This document shows positions 10,692-20,585 of a stretch of DNA of 64,000 nt, in pieces; the first letter of the stretch is position 1; each line of letters starts with the position of its first letter. The position numbers and the translations under genes were made by a program. The notes beneath the pieces are model-generated. The model saw nothing but the letters and a program-made list of their open reading frames with translations, did no database searches and was not told where the DNA came from. The DNA lies in assembly GCF_001306135.1 (NCBI RefSeq), contig NZ_LGKP01000007.1:98091-162090 (forward strand). The letters are read 5' to 3'. This stretch comes from Herpetosiphon geysericola. Its GTDB lineage: Bacteria; Chloroflexota; Chloroflexia; Chloroflexales; Herpetosiphonaceae.

Positions 10692-11519
10692 CTAGCTGCC
10701 CAACTCGTCGTCGTCGTCGCCGTCGTCGTTATCAACGTCATCGAGGCTCATTTCGTCGAGATCTTCTTCTTCTTCTTCGCCCATTTCATCAACTTCATCG
10801 TCGTCATCGCCATCGAAATCGTAGCGCAACGAGTAATCGCGAACGTATGGCCGGAACGAACCCATATCGCCGCTGAGCTTGCCAGGGAACGAGATTTTGG
10901 TGCGTTGCGAAGGGTGTTGGAAGGTTTCGCGAATTACAATCCGCACTTGGCCATTTTCGATGTGGGCAATCGCTGCCGCATATTTATTGCCGCCATCGAT
11001 CAACTCGGCCAAGCGTTGGGCCAATTTTGGCTCGATCCGCCCAATCAAAATGCCATCGCTGGTATACACATTCAGCAAGCGGCCTTCGTGGCGCAACTCG
11101 ACGCTTTCGCCACTGCCCAATTGGCTCACCAGCCCTGGGTTAGCAAGATTGGTCAGGGTTGTAATCCCAGTTTTGCCAGTTTCGCTCACAAACAAGCGCA
11201 AATCGACCAACTCGCGGCTGCGTTGGTTGGTTTTGCCTTCGCTGCTCAACAATGGCGTTAGCTTATCGATGTTGCGGCGCGCAATGATATTGCTTGGAGC
11301 CAACTTCAGAGTTTTTTGATAGGTTTCGAGTGCTTCGCTATACCGATTGACTTCTTGCAAGGCTTTGCCTAAACGGTTATAGGTTTCTGGATCTTCGGCC
11401 AGTTCGATTGCTTTGCGATTGAGTTCAATTGCCGCTTCCCACTGATTATTAGCAGCCTCACTAATCGCCTGATCAATTAAACGATTGCGAATACGCATCT
11501 TATCATCTTGCTTGGACAC
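10692..11519 (-). CDS. TPR protein with acidic C-terminal tail
   Basis: The 275-aa protein has two TPR units near its N-terminus (about residues 10-80; WEAAIELNRKAIEL, then YSEALETYQKTLKLAP), a beta-rich middle domain, and a tail of about 50 residues made mostly of Asp and Glu. The GTG start at 11519 is preferred because GGAGG lies seven bases upstream; an in-frame ATG seven codons later is the alternative. The long upstream frame extension runs into the next gene and is rejected. Such acidic tails often bind basic proteins or nucleic-acid-mimic partners, but the role here is unknown. Confidence 0.75.
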   Translation of the reverse strand: MSKQDDKMRIRNRLIDQAISEAANNQWEAAIELNRKAIELAEDPETYNRLGKALQEVNRYSEALETYQKTLKLAPSNIIARRNIDKLTPLLSSEGKTNQRSRELVDLRLFVSETGKTGITTLTNLANPGLVSQLGSGESVELRHEGRLLNVYTSDGILIGRIEPKLAQRLAELIDGGNKYAAAIAHIENGQVRIVIRETFQHPSQRTKISFPGKLSGDMGSFRPYVRDYSLRYDFDGDDDDEVDEMGEEEEEDLDEMSLDDVDNDDGDDDDELGS

Positions 11520-11602
11520 TGGTTTCCTCCAGGTTTTAATCACACAGAACGGATGCAGCTCGCGCCACATCCGCTTTAAACTAATCCGAAAACAGCTAAT
11601 GC

Positions 11603-12532
11603 TTAAACGTCGAGTTTCAAGGCCGCAAGCAGGCCGAGAAAGCCAACAAAGTTGTTCATGGAGTGGGCTAAAACAGCGCTCCACAAGTTATTGGTGTAGT
11701 GGTAGACAATCGCTAAGATGACCCCGCCCAAGAAAATTGGAATCAACAAGGCAATATAGCCAGTCGTCACCCCAAAAACGTGCGGCAGCGCAAACATAAC
11801 TGCGCTCAACACCACGCCCCAAGTTACGCCGAGCTTTTGGCGTAAGGCCCGAAACGCATAGCCCCGAAAAAAGACTTCCTCTAAAAATGGCCCAATAATC
11901 ACCACAAACAGGCCAAAGAGGCCAATTTGCAGGTTGCTTGCATCGCGAAATGGGCCTATCAATTGATCTTGCTGATCAGGATTGCTGCCCAAGGCTGTGC
12001 CAATTAAGCCAGAGATAAAGTTGGTCACTAAAAAGCTTATGCCAGCCACAAACCCAAGCCCCAAGGCAAGGCCCAGCTTTTTGCTGTTTAGCCCAAACCA
12101 CGCCAAGGGTAATTTGCGCAGCAGCTTGACCCGCAAGATGCTTGCCATGGTAAAGCCTAAGCCCAAGGTCGGCGCATTCAGCAACATAAAGGTTGGGTCG
12201 GTCAGCAACCCTTGAATCTCATCAAGGCTGCTTAAACCCTTGGCCAGCATATAGCCAACCATAATTACCACTTGCAAAATGACCGCAATCAAAAAGCCAA
12301 TAATCAAATCGGGCAATACCCAATAGGCCATTGGCGTGCTGCTTTGACCTTCTTCGGTTACAAGCACCTGCGGCACTTGATAGGCCTGATCGGCTGGATA
12401 CCAACCAGCTTGCTGTATTTGCTGTTGGGGCAAAGCTTGCGGTGGGGCAATTGGTGGTTGCGGTACGCCGCCCAAGGCTTTTAATACTGCGTCGTTGCGT
12501 TCGCGCTGTTGGTCGTCGTTGCCGTAGCTCAT
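11603..12532 (-). CDS. CPBP-family intramembrane metalloprotease
   Basis: The 309-aa protein has a hydrophilic N-terminus (about 75 residues rich in Gln and Pro) followed by about eight membrane segments. The three CPBP motifs are present: EEVFFRG with the EExxxR pattern, FALPHVFG supplying a His, and the C-terminal HSMNN. The family cleaves within membranes (CAAX-type and bacteriocin-immunity-like proteases). The start codon at 12532 overlaps the miaB stop as ATGA, so translation is coupled to miaB. Confidence 0.88.
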   Translation of the reverse strand: MSYGNDDQQRERNDAVLKALGGVPQPPIAPPQALPQQQIQQAGWYPADQAYQVPQVLVTEEGQSSTPMAYWVLPDLIIGFLIAVILQVVIMVGYMLAKGLSSLDEIQGLLTDPTFMLLNAPTLGLGFTMASILRVKLLRKLPLAWFGLNSKKLGLALGLGFVAGISFLVTNFISGLIGTALGSNPDQQDQLIGPFRDASNLQIGLFGLFVVIIGPFLEEVFFRGYAFRALRQKLGVTWGVVLSAVMFALPHVFGVTTGYIALLIPIFLGGVILAIVYHYTNNLWSAVLAHSMNNFVGFLGLLAALKLDV

Positions 12533-13848
12533 ACTGCACCTACTGCCAGCGCTTCGCCAACCAGATCGCCGCCTAGCCACCATGGCCTGGTTTCGGTCAC
12601 ATGAATGTTGACCACTTTGCCATACCAATTGCCTTCGGCCTCGAAAAAGACCAATTTGTTGTTGCGATCGCGACCGCGCCACTTGCCTTTGGTAAATTCT
12701 TCGACCAACACTTCAACATCATGGCCTAAAAGCTCTTCGTTGCGCTCAGTAATAATTCGTTCTTGCAAACGCTCAAGCGCAATCCGGCGATATTGCTTTT
12801 CTCCATGTTCAACTGCCAAAGCTGGGTCAAGCTCCATCTCGCCAGCTTTGGTGCCAGGCCGCGAGGAATAGGCAGCAATATGCACTTTATCGAAGCGCAA
12901 ATTTTCGACCATTTCCAACGTGCGCTCGAACATCTCGCGGGTTTCGCCAGGATGGCCAACAATAATATCGGTGCTCAACGAGACATTCGGTATAATCTCG
13001 CGAATCCGTTCGATCAATTTGGTGTATTTGGCGACGGTATAGCCGCGCTTCATCACCTTGAGCAATTGATCATCGCCTGCCTGAATTGGCAAGTTGATGT
13101 CGGGCATCACTTTGGGCAAGCGGGCAATTGTGTGTAATAATTTTTCGCTCATAAAGGCTGGGTGCGAGGTCAAGAAGCGCAAGCGCACCAAACCCGGGGT
13201 ATCGTGAATATAGTCGAGCAAATCGGCAAGGTCGGGTCGCCCGGGCAAATCGTGGCCATACGAATCGACAATTTGGCCCAGCAAGGTAATTTCCTTGGCT
13301 CCACGGGCACAAATTCGGCGCACTTCATCGGCAATTTCGGCCATGGAGCGTGAGCGCTCTTTGCCACGACGCAGCGGAATCACACAATAGGCACACGACA
13401 TATTGCAGCCATAATTGATTGGCACATGCACATTGACTGGCGGCACTTCCCAATCGGCGACTGGCAAGGCAGGCTCGTCAAGCTGGTAGATTGGGTTTGG
13501 CGCTAAGGCCAACACTTCGTCAACCGCCGATGGCGAGACAAAGTGATCAACCATTGGTAATTTTTTCTTGAAGATCGATTGATTATTTGGGCCGACCATA
13601 CAGCCCCACAGCACAATTTTGGTATCAGGCCGCTCGCGCTTGATCCGTTGAATATCGGTAATTTTGCCGATAATCTTTTCTTCAGCATTGGCGCGCACTG
13701 AGCACGAATTTAATACAATAAAATCGGCATCTTCTGCTTGCTCAGCAGGAGTATAGCCTACCCCTTGCAGCGCCGATTCGAGACGCTCTGAATCAGAGAC
13801 GTTCATTTGACAGCCAACTGTCCATACAAAATAGCGATTTCGTTCCAT
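12529..13848 (-). CDS. miaB: tRNA-2-methylthio-N6-dimethylallyladenosine synthase
   Basis: The 439-aa radical-SAM methylthiotransferase adds the 2-methylthio group to i6A37 of tRNAs. It has three expected domains: UPF0004 with conserved Cys (VGCQMN, NSCSVR, WGCMVG), the radical SAM core with CxxxCxxC in GCNMSCAYC, and a C-terminal TRAM domain (EVLVEEFTKGKWRGR). It is full length. The start at 13848 is the natural family start. The CPBP gene is coupled downstream. Confidence 0.93.
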   Translation of the reverse strand: MERNRYFVWTVGCQMNVSDSERLESALQGVGYTPAEQAEDADFIVLNSCSVRANAEEKIIGKITDIQRIKRERPDTKIVLWGCMVGPNNQSIFKKKLPMVDHFVSPSAVDEVLALAPNPIYQLDEPALPVADWEVPPVNVHVPINYGCNMSCAYCVIPLRRGKERSRSMAEIADEVRRICARGAKEITLLGQIVDSYGHDLPGRPDLADLLDYIHDTPGLVRLRFLTSHPAFMSEKLLHTIARLPKVMPDINLPIQAGDDQLLKVMKRGYTVAKYTKLIERIREIIPNVSLSTDIIVGHPGETREMFERTLEMVENLRFDKVHIAAYSSRPGTKAGEMELDPALAVEHGEKQYRRIALERLQERIITERNEELLGHDVEVLVEEFTKGKWRGRDRNNKLVFFEAEGNWYGKVVNIHVTETRPWWLGGDLVGEALAVGAV

Positions 13849-14019
13849 AACCCTATAGCCTTTACGTCGTTAATAGCAAAAGTCGCAGCATTATAGCCTA
13901 GGAATCAGGCCATCGCAACCGTCGCAAGCGAGAGTTTAAGCCAATTAAGCCACGTTTGCAGCCCAAAAAGCCTTGCTTGTATTGTGCCACGTTTTTCTGA
14001 TTCGGCCCAAAATGAGATA

Positions 14020-15474
14020 TTAATGAATGCTCAGAGTTCCAAGTCGATAGCGGCCATCATCCTGCTTGCCTTCGATCGCCAACTGTAACGGCTGCACATA
14101 GCGATTGATTGCAGGTGCAACGATGCTCACTTCGTATTCGCCTGCTGGCAACGAAAATTGATCAAATTGCTGGCTATGTTGATAGGCTTGGCTTGGCAGC
14201 ACCAGGCGCAAATCAAGGCTCGCTTCTGCTTGCCACACCACTGTCTGAGCGCGATCGCGCACTTGCCATACCAACGGCCAGCGCTCATAAATCGGGGCAA
14301 CTCCTGCATTTTGCCATGTGCTTTCGAGGTGCAGTTGCTGATCGCGAACGGCGAGTTTGATGCTGCTTGGCGCATAGCGATAGCCAGCTAATGTGCCAGC
14401 CAGCCCAAAATTGTGAATATCAGCCTGCGTCCAGTTGCTTGCTTGTTCAGGGCAATTAACTGGATCACGCCAAAAATCCCACGGCCCTTCACGATAGGGC
14501 TGGGCAAAATTACCATTGCTCACATACGAAATATGATAGGAAATAACCTGAGTTTGGGCAGCCAAAAACTGGCCGCTATAATCGTGCTCGCCATATTCGC
14601 CAATCATCTCGCTAAAAATTGGCGCTACTTTCCAACGTTCAGCGACCAATGGGCCAATTGCTTGGCCATCAACCGTTATCTCACTTTGGATCAGTTGGTC
14701 GATATTTTGCATTTGCTCAGGCATGCCCAACGCATCGCGGGTGATGCTCCAATAGGGCTGCTTGGTCATCGCATAGTAAAACACTGGATTCTTGCTTAGC
14801 GGAATCGAAATGAGGAAATGCTGGCTAAGCCGAGTGTGCCAACTATCAACTAGCCATCGAGCAGTATCCTCATTGGCCCACATCACATGGCTTTTATCAG
14901 CATTCCACGGCAAATAGCCCTCGCCATAGCGGCCATAACTACGCATCTGCACGCCCAAAATCCGCTGATCGCCAGCAAATTCGGCCACAAAGCCATCGAG
15001 CAAGGCTTCAAGTCGCGCTTGCACATAGTCATGATTGTAATTTGGATACCAATCGCCCTCGAAGCTGGCGCCAAATGCAGCCTGTTGCAAATATTCAGGC
15101 ATAAATGGGCCATTGCTGCTTGGGCCAGCACTCGCGCCTAACCCAAGCCAAACCCGCTGGCCTTGCGCTTCTGCACTATCCAACAATTGGTGGATCGGCT
15201 GCCAGTTATAGTGATTTTCACTTGGCTCAAGCGCCGCCCACGTCCAACGATCGTAGCGCTCGCGATTCGAAATTAATTTTGCTGGGCAAATCATGGTTTG
15301 GCCGCGCCATTGATACAGCCCGCGCCCAGGATTGGCTAGCTCTGCTTGCTCAATTGGAATAATCGTTGGCGTGAATATTTGCCAATTTGGGCTAGTTTGA
15401 GGCCGCAGCACATACCAAACCACGCCCAATCCAGCCACTACCAAAAGCCCAATCAGCACCTTAACTGTTCGCAT
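14020..15474 (-). CDS. Membrane-anchored/exported DUF4832-like protein
   Basis: The 484-aa protein has a signal anchor (residues about 3-22) directly followed by an extracellular region. The motif NPGRGLYQW and the later pattern of Trp, Tyr and Glu residues (RWTWAALEPSENHYNW) resemble the TIM-barrel DUF4832/DUF4874 proteins, which look like glycoside hydrolases. The C-terminal 100 residues form a beta-sandwich-like DUF4832 module. I prefer the ATG at 15474, which has AAGGA about eight bases upstream, over the longer open frame. The substrate is unknown. It is a single-gene unit. Confidence 0.7.
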   Translation of the reverse strand: MRTVKVLIGLLVVAGLGVVWYVLRPQTSPNWQIFTPTIIPIEQAELANPGRGLYQWRGQTMICPAKLISNRERYDRWTWAALEPSENHYNWQPIHQLLDSAEAQGQRVWLGLGASAGPSSNGPFMPEYLQQAAFGASFEGDWYPNYNHDYVQARLEALLDGFVAEFAGDQRILGVQMRSYGRYGEGYLPWNADKSHVMWANEDTARWLVDSWHTRLSQHFLISIPLSKNPVFYYAMTKQPYWSITRDALGMPEQMQNIDQLIQSEITVDGQAIGPLVAERWKVAPIFSEMIGEYGEHDYSGQFLAAQTQVISYHISYVSNGNFAQPYREGPWDFWRDPVNCPEQASNWTQADIHNFGLAGTLAGYRYAPSSIKLAVRDQQLHLESTWQNAGVAPIYERWPLVWQVRDRAQTVVWQAEASLDLRLVLPSQAYQHSQQFDQFSLPAGEYEVSIVAPAINRYVQPLQLAIEGKQDDGRYRLGTLSIH

Positions 15475-16015
15475 TGCCCAATCCTTTATACCAATCATCA
15501 TTATTCTAGCATCGATTGTTGCGCAGTCAGGAATAAGGATGAACATCAGAAAGCAAAAGAAAAAAGGGTTCAGGGGTCAGGTATTAGGCTTTGGGCATTA
15601 GAAATTAATAATCTGTAGCTCAAAAACTCATCATTCGTGCAATTCGTAGCCAAACTATTAACGCAGAGGCACAGAGAAAAGTCAAAAGTCAAAAGTCAAA
15701 AGTCAGAAAGGGTCAGGAATAAGGCTTTGGGCTATGGGAACAATAATCACATCAATCTGTGCAATCTGTGGCTAAAATTAGGATGAGGGATGAAGAATGA
15801 AGGGCCAGCGGGATAAACAGAGATCCATCATGGACAGAAGGAACAGCATCCAAACAATCTGTGCCAATCTGTGGCCAAAAATGTAACCTTCGTGCCCTTC
15901 GCGTTCTTCGTGGCCTTCGCGGTTATAGCCCTTCGTGCCCTTCGTGTTCCTTCGTGGATCAAAAAAGCTGCGTTCGATCGACAAGCAATCAAACGCAGCT
16001 CTGGGCAAAATAAAA
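15475..16015. repeat. Intergenic block of short tandem repeats
   Basis: There is no gene here. The block holds a heptamer run of GTCAAAA units at about 15680-15707, 'caatctgtg' motifs at 15756 and 15855, and a nonamer run of CTTCGTGNN/CTTCGCGNN units at about 15885-15958. These are the same repeat words that fill other gaps in the window. Confidence 0.8.
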
Positions 16016-17350
16016 TTATTTCAGGCGATATTGCTCGTAGCGATGGGCAAATTGGCGTGGCACTGCACCCTTAATTGTCGTGCCTTCTTCGCCAAATTCT
16101 TCGCTTTCGATCATGCCACGTTCGTGCCAAAGCGCCACAAGCTCGTTGGCTTTGTAGGGAATCATGACCTCGAATTTGACCATACGCTCCATCAACATTT
16201 GCTCAATTGCCGCTTGCAAGCGATCAATCCCGATGTTTTGTTGGGCCGAAATCGCCACCCAGCGGTCGATTGGCAAGCCCAACTCGGTGATCATGCGTAC
16301 AATTTCAGTGTCGCTCGGTACATCGATTTTGTCGATTTTGTTGAAGACCGTCAGAATTGGCTTATCTTGGACTTTTAGCTCGCTGAGCGTATCCATCACG
16401 GTTTTGAATTGTTCTTCAACATTCGGATGAGTCAAATCCAAAACGTGCAACAATACATCGGCTTCGGCGATTTCTTCCAAGGTAGCGCGAAACGCAGCGA
16501 CCAAGGCAGTTGGCAAGCGTTGAATAAAACCGACGGTATCGGTCATCAATACTGCACGGCCACCAGGCAAGGCAACCTTGCGCGTAGTTGGGTCGAGCGT
16601 GGCAAACAACATATCTGCGGCCAGCACATCTGCTTGGGCCAAGCGATTGAGCAGGGTCGATTTGCCAGCGTTAGTATAGCCAACCACCGAAATGATCGGC
16701 AAGCCCGATTCTTGGCGATTTTGGCGATACAGCTCGCGGTGGCGATGCACATCGGCCAATTGCTCTTTCAACAAGGCAATGCGTTTGCCAATAATCCGTT
16801 GGTCGCTTTCGAGCTGGGTTTCACCAGGCCCGCGCAAACCAACCCCGACCCCTGAACCGCCGCCACCGCCGCCAGATTGGCGCTCAAGGTGCGTCCAAGC
16901 GCGACGCAAACGCGGCAGCAAATAATCGTATTGAGCAAGCTCAACCTGCAAACTCCCTTCGCGGGTGCGGGCATGTTGAGCAAAAATATCCAAAATCAAG
17001 GTCGTGCGATCAATCACCTTAACTTTGATCAGTTCTTCGAGGTTACGGGCTTGCGAAGGCGAAAGCTCCTCGTCGAAAATCACCACATCATAGGGCGTTT
17101 CCGAACGCAAATCAGCAACTTCGCGCACTTTGCCTGGCCCGATATAGGTTTTGGGATTAGGATGATCAAGCTTTTGCGAAACCGTGCCAACCACTTCGAG
17201 GCCAGCGGTATCGGCGAGCAAGGCCAATTCATCGAGTGAATCGTCGATGTGCCAAGCTTCGCGGTTATTATAAACATCGCCCCCAACTAACAGGGCGCGT
17301 TCCTTAGGTTTGGCGGTAACATGCATTTTTTCCCGAACGGTATTACTCAT
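16016..17350 (-). CDS. hflX: Ribosome-associated GTPase HflX
   Basis: The 444-aa protein has the N-terminal HflX domain (about 1-190, with the GPGKVREV and FDEELSPSQARNLE signatures), a glycine-rich linker (SGGGGGGSG), then a G domain: G1 GYTNAGKS, G3 DTVGF, G4 FNKID. HflX rescues stalled or heat-damaged ribosomes by splitting them. The start at 17350 (MSNTVREK) has AAGGAG upstream; an earlier in-frame ATG lacks a site. It is transcribed away from the molybdopterin oxidoreductase gene. Confidence 0.93.
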   Translation of the reverse strand: MSNTVREKMHVTAKPKERALLVGGDVYNNREAWHIDDSLDELALLADTAGLEVVGTVSQKLDHPNPKTYIGPGKVREVADLRSETPYDVVIFDEELSPSQARNLEELIKVKVIDRTTLILDIFAQHARTREGSLQVELAQYDYLLPRLRRAWTHLERQSGGGGGGSGVGVGLRGPGETQLESDQRIIGKRIALLKEQLADVHRHRELYRQNRQESGLPIISVVGYTNAGKSTLLNRLAQADVLAADMLFATLDPTTRKVALPGGRAVLMTDTVGFIQRLPTALVAAFRATLEEIAEADVLLHVLDLTHPNVEEQFKTVMDTLSELKVQDKPILTVFNKIDKIDVPSDTEIVRMITELGLPIDRWVAISAQQNIGIDRLQAAIEQMLMERMVKFEVMIPYKANELVALWHERGMIESEEFGEEGTTIKGAVPRQFAHRYEQYRLK

Positions 17351-17574
17351 ACAACTCCTTAAAATTTTTCTGCCCACAGCGTGATTAACTGCAAAATCGA
17401 TAATGTTGTTCTTTTACCATAACTTGATCATTTGAGTTCCGCCTTTCACCAAGGATACGCTGTGGTTGCTCTTTGCTGATACTGTAGCATAATTTTGGCC
17501 ATGGCTCATCCCTCGCACGACTGATTTTGCTATGCGATAATGGGGTTAATTGTGTGACGCAAGGAGGCGTAGCG

Positions 17575-19650
17575 ATGACTGAACAGATCCATTATCGAAC
17601 CTGCCCACTCTGCGAGGCGATGTGTGGCTTGGCGATTACGGTGGCCGATGGCACAGTTAAGCAGATTCGTGGCGATCAGGCAGATCCGCTTAGTCGCGGC
17701 CATATTTGCCCCAAAGGGAGCGCGCTTGGCGATATTCACCACGACCCTGATCGCTTGCGCCAGCCGTTGCAACGCCGCGCTGATGGCTGGCATGCAATCG
17801 GTTGGGACGAAGCGTTTGATTATGCTGCCAGCCAATTAAAGCAGCTTCAGGCTCGCTATGGCCCCGATAGCATCGCGATTTATCAGGGTAATCCTTCGGT
17901 GCACAATCTTGGCACGGCCTTGGGGGCTGGCGCATTCGTGCGCAGCTTACGTACCAAAAACCGCTTTTCGGCCAGTTCAGTCGATCAATGGCCCCATCAA
18001 TTGGTGGTTTATCACATGTATGGACATCAATTGATGCTGCCAATTCCCGATCTCGATCGAACCCAGTTTTTATTGATGTTTGGGGCGAATCCGGCGGTTT
18101 CAAATGGCAGCATTATGAGCGCTCCCGATATCAAACGCCGTTTGAAGGCCATTCAGCAGCGTGGCGGCCAAATCGTGGTCTTTGATCCACGCCAAACCGA
18201 AACTGCCCAACTGGCCGATCAACATTATTTTATTCAGCCAGGTAGCGATGGCTTAGTTTTGGCGGCGCTGATTCACACAATTCTCAAGGAAGGCTGGGCT
18301 AATCCTGGGCGCTTAGCTGGTTTTACCCATGGCCTTGACGAACTGGAAAGCTTGTTCGAGCGGTTTAGCCCTGCTGCGGTCGCTGCGATTTCAGGAGTCG
18401 CCGCCAGCACCATTCTGCAACTAGCCCATGATTTTGCGCATGCCAGCAGCGCTGTCTGTTATGGCAGGATTGGCGTTTCGATCCAGCAGTTTGGCACGCT
18501 GAGCCAATGGCTGATTCAGGTGCTCAACATCATCACTGGTAATCTGGATCGCGAGGGCGGCTCGATGTTTACCACGCCTGCCTTCGATACCTTGCCGCTT
18601 GGCAGCAAAGGCAATGTTGGCCGCTGGCATACCCGCGTGCGCAACTTACCAGAATTTGCTGGCGAATTGCCTTCGGCTGCAATGGCCGAAGAAATGTTAA
18701 CTCCTGGCGAAGGCCAAATTCGCGGCTTAATCACCTCGGCAGGCAACCCAGTTTTATCAACGCCTAATGGTCAGCAACTTGATCGGGCCTTGGCTGGGCT
18801 TGAGTTTATGCTCTCGATTGATTTTTATTTGAATGAAACAACCCGCCATGCCCATTTGATTTTGCCGCCAAGCTCGCCCTTGGAGCATGATCATTATGAT
18901 GTGCTATTTCACAATTTGGCAATTCGCAACACCGCCAAATACAGCCCTGCGCTATTTGAAATCGATGAGCATGCGCGCCACGATTGGCAAATTTTTGGCG
19001 AATTGACCCAACGTCTGAGCGAAAAAGAGAACCGCATCTTTCCGCCAAAAGCGATGCTTGAACGTGGATTGCGCTCAGGGCCATATGCGATTCAGCTCAG
19101 CGAATTGGCCCAACAGCCGCATGGCATCGACCTTGGGCCATTGCAGCCACGGCTGCCAGAGCGCTTATTTACCGACGATAAACAGATTCAGCTGATTCCG
19201 CCAGCAATTGCCAATGATTTGGATCGCTTGGCCGAGTTATTGCAGCAAGCGCCAAGCAAGCAATTACGTTTGATTAGTCGACGCCAACTGCGTAGCAACA
19301 ATTCATGGATGCACAATAGTCAACGCTTGGTTAAGGGCGATGATCGTTGTACCTTGCAAATGCACCCAGACGATGCTGAGCAACGCCACTTGCAGCATGG
19401 TCAAACTGTTAAAATCAGCTCGCAGGTTGGCAGCATTGAAGCAAGCTTAGAAATTAACCAAGTAATGATGCCTGGCGTTGTCAGCTTGCCTCATGGCTGG
19501 GGTCATCGCTACCCAGATACGAAATTGCAGATTGCTCAAGCCCGCCCTGGCAGCAGCATCAACGACTTAACCGATGACCAAGCGATCGATCCCCTTAGTG
19601 GCAACGCTGCATTAAATGGCATCGTTGTCGAGGTTGAGGCCAGCGCATAA
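17575..19650 (+). CDS. Molybdopterin-dependent oxidoreductase (FdhF/NapA-like superfamily)
   Basis: The 691-aa protein has an N-terminal 4Fe-4S site (CPLCEAMC, then HICPKG), the Mo/W-bis-MGD domains, and a C-terminal dinucleotide-binding beta-barrel (GQTVKISSQVGSIEA). There is no Cys or Sec where formate dehydrogenases coordinate the metal. The local sequence is SASSVDQWP, so the ligand may be Asp or another residue. The electron donor and substrate are not identifiable. AAGGAGG precedes the ATG at 17575, which rules out the upstream frame extension. No partner subunit or MoCo gene is adjacent. Confidence 0.85.
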   Translation: MTEQIHYRTCPLCEAMCGLAITVADGTVKQIRGDQADPLSRGHICPKGSALGDIHHDPDRLRQPLQRRADGWHAIGWDEAFDYAASQLKQLQARYGPDSIAIYQGNPSVHNLGTALGAGAFVRSLRTKNRFSASSVDQWPHQLVVYHMYGHQLMLPIPDLDRTQFLLMFGANPAVSNGSIMSAPDIKRRLKAIQQRGGQIVVFDPRQTETAQLADQHYFIQPGSDGLVLAALIHTILKEGWANPGRLAGFTHGLDELESLFERFSPAAVAAISGVAASTILQLAHDFAHASSAVCYGRIGVSIQQFGTLSQWLIQVLNIITGNLDREGGSMFTTPAFDTLPLGSKGNVGRWHTRVRNLPEFAGELPSAAMAEEMLTPGEGQIRGLITSAGNPVLSTPNGQQLDRALAGLEFMLSIDFYLNETTRHAHLILPPSSPLEHDHYDVLFHNLAIRNTAKYSPALFEIDEHARHDWQIFGELTQRLSEKENRIFPPKAMLERGLRSGPYAIQLSELAQQPHGIDLGPLQPRLPERLFTDDKQIQLIPPAIANDLDRLAELLQQAPSKQLRLISRRQLRSNNSWMHNSQRLVKGDDRCTLQMHPDDAEQRHLQHGQTVKISSQVGSIEASLEINQVMMPGVVSLPHGWGHRYPDTKLQIAQARPGSSINDLTDDQAIDPLSGNAALNGIVVEVEASA

Positions 19651-19657
19651 GGTTAAC

Positions 19658-19870
19658 GAAACCACGAAGAGCACGAAGAGCACGAAGGACGAAACCACGA
19701 AGAGCACGAAGAGCACGAAGCTTGATCCCAACAAAACTCCGCGTTCTTCGTGGTTAAATTTCATCCCTCATAATTCATCCTTCATCCCTCATCCTTCTGA
19801 TTTCTGCCTTTTGCCTTTTGATTTGGCATTTCATCCTTCATCCTTCATCCTTCATCCTTCATCCTTTCGT
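19658..19870. repeat. Nonamer and heptamer tandem repeats
   Basis: A perfect 30-bp direct repeat occurs at 19658-19687 and 19691-19720, built of CACGAAGAG-type nonamers. Further right there are five successive TCATCCT heptamers at about 19831-19867. The block lies between convergent genes. Confidence 0.85.
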
Positions 19871-20482
19871 TCACCCCTCGACCGTGGTTGGGCGTAATTG
19901 GGGTTGGAGCATATCGCGGGCTTGCTGCAAGCGCTTATAGACATTGGCCAGCGAGATTCCTTGGTGCTGAGCAATCGCATCGCACGACATATCGTTGTAG
20001 AACCACAAGGAAAAGGTGCTGTTAAGGCGCGGTGACAATGCTTGCAAGGCTTGATTGATCGTTTCATAGACTTCGCGCTTGAGCAAGGCAGTTTCTGGCG
20101 AGGGCGTGGCGCTCTGCGGCATACTTTCATCATTGGACAACAAGCTATCAAGCGGTTGTAAGCGTTTGAGTTCGCGTTGCTGCTGGCGATGCAGATCAAT
20201 GCACAAGTTATAGGCCATGCGCATCAGCCAAGCCTTAGCATTGGTAATTTTATGGGCATGACGCGGCAACGATTCCCACACTTTGAGCACCAAACGGCTC
20301 AAGGCTTCATCAGCATCGTGCGCATTACCATGCATCCAGATTAAACATTGGCGCGAAAGTTCAGCTTGATACAAACTATACAACTCCCAAATTGCAGCCT
20401 GTTCGCCGCGACAAATTTGTTCGACGAGTTGTATGGCCACTGTTTCGCTGGGTTGGTTTTGATTGCAAACATCGCTGTTCAT
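19871..20482 (-). CDS. RNA polymerase sigma-70 family (ECF-like) sigma factor
   Basis: The 203-aa protein has region 2 (about residues 40-105, DEALSRLVLKVWESLPRHAHKITNAKAWLMRMAYNLCID in two helices) and region 4 (about 140-200, with the helix-turn-helix ISLANVYKRLQQARD). Regions 1.1 and 3 are missing, as in ECF-type factors. The start at 20482 is chosen over an upstream ATG because the sequence MNSDV follows AAGGATG. No anti-sigma gene is adjacent. It is divergent from the BTAD regulator of the candidate RiPP locus, so it may or may not take part in its control. Confidence 0.85.
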   Translation of the reverse strand: MNSDVCNQNQPSETVAIQLVEQICRGEQAAIWELYSLYQAELSRQCLIWMHGNAHDADEALSRLVLKVWESLPRHAHKITNAKAWLMRMAYNLCIDLHRQQQRELKRLQPLDSLLSNDESMPQSATPSPETALLKREVYETINQALQALSPRLNSTFSLWFYNDMSCDAIAQHQGISLANVYKRLQQARDMLQPQLRPTTVEG

Positions 20483-20502
20483 AGCGCATCCTTCACTAGC
20501 TA

Positions 20503-20532
20503 TTGAATATCCGTTAGTAGGTCTGCTACAAT
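20503..20532 (+). promoter_or_regulatory. Predicted promoter of the BTAD-regulator/RiPP operon
   Basis: TTGAAT at 20503-20508 and TACAAT at 20527-20532 are separated by 18 bases and precede the GTG start at 20586 on the plus strand. Confidence 0.5.
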
Positions 20533-20585
20533 TCAAAGCATAACAGCGCAGCGTTTCAAAATCGTTTTATGGGAGATGTAGCTCC

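Noticed and set aside
11520..11684. N-terminal extension of the TPR protein into the CPBP gene
   Set aside because: The GTG at 11519 has a good GGAGG site and the extension has no domain.
19658..19867. Tandem direct repeats that might be a CRISPR array
   Set aside because: Units are 7 to 30 bases with almost no unique spacers, and no cas genes are nearby. They belong to the short tandem repeat families.
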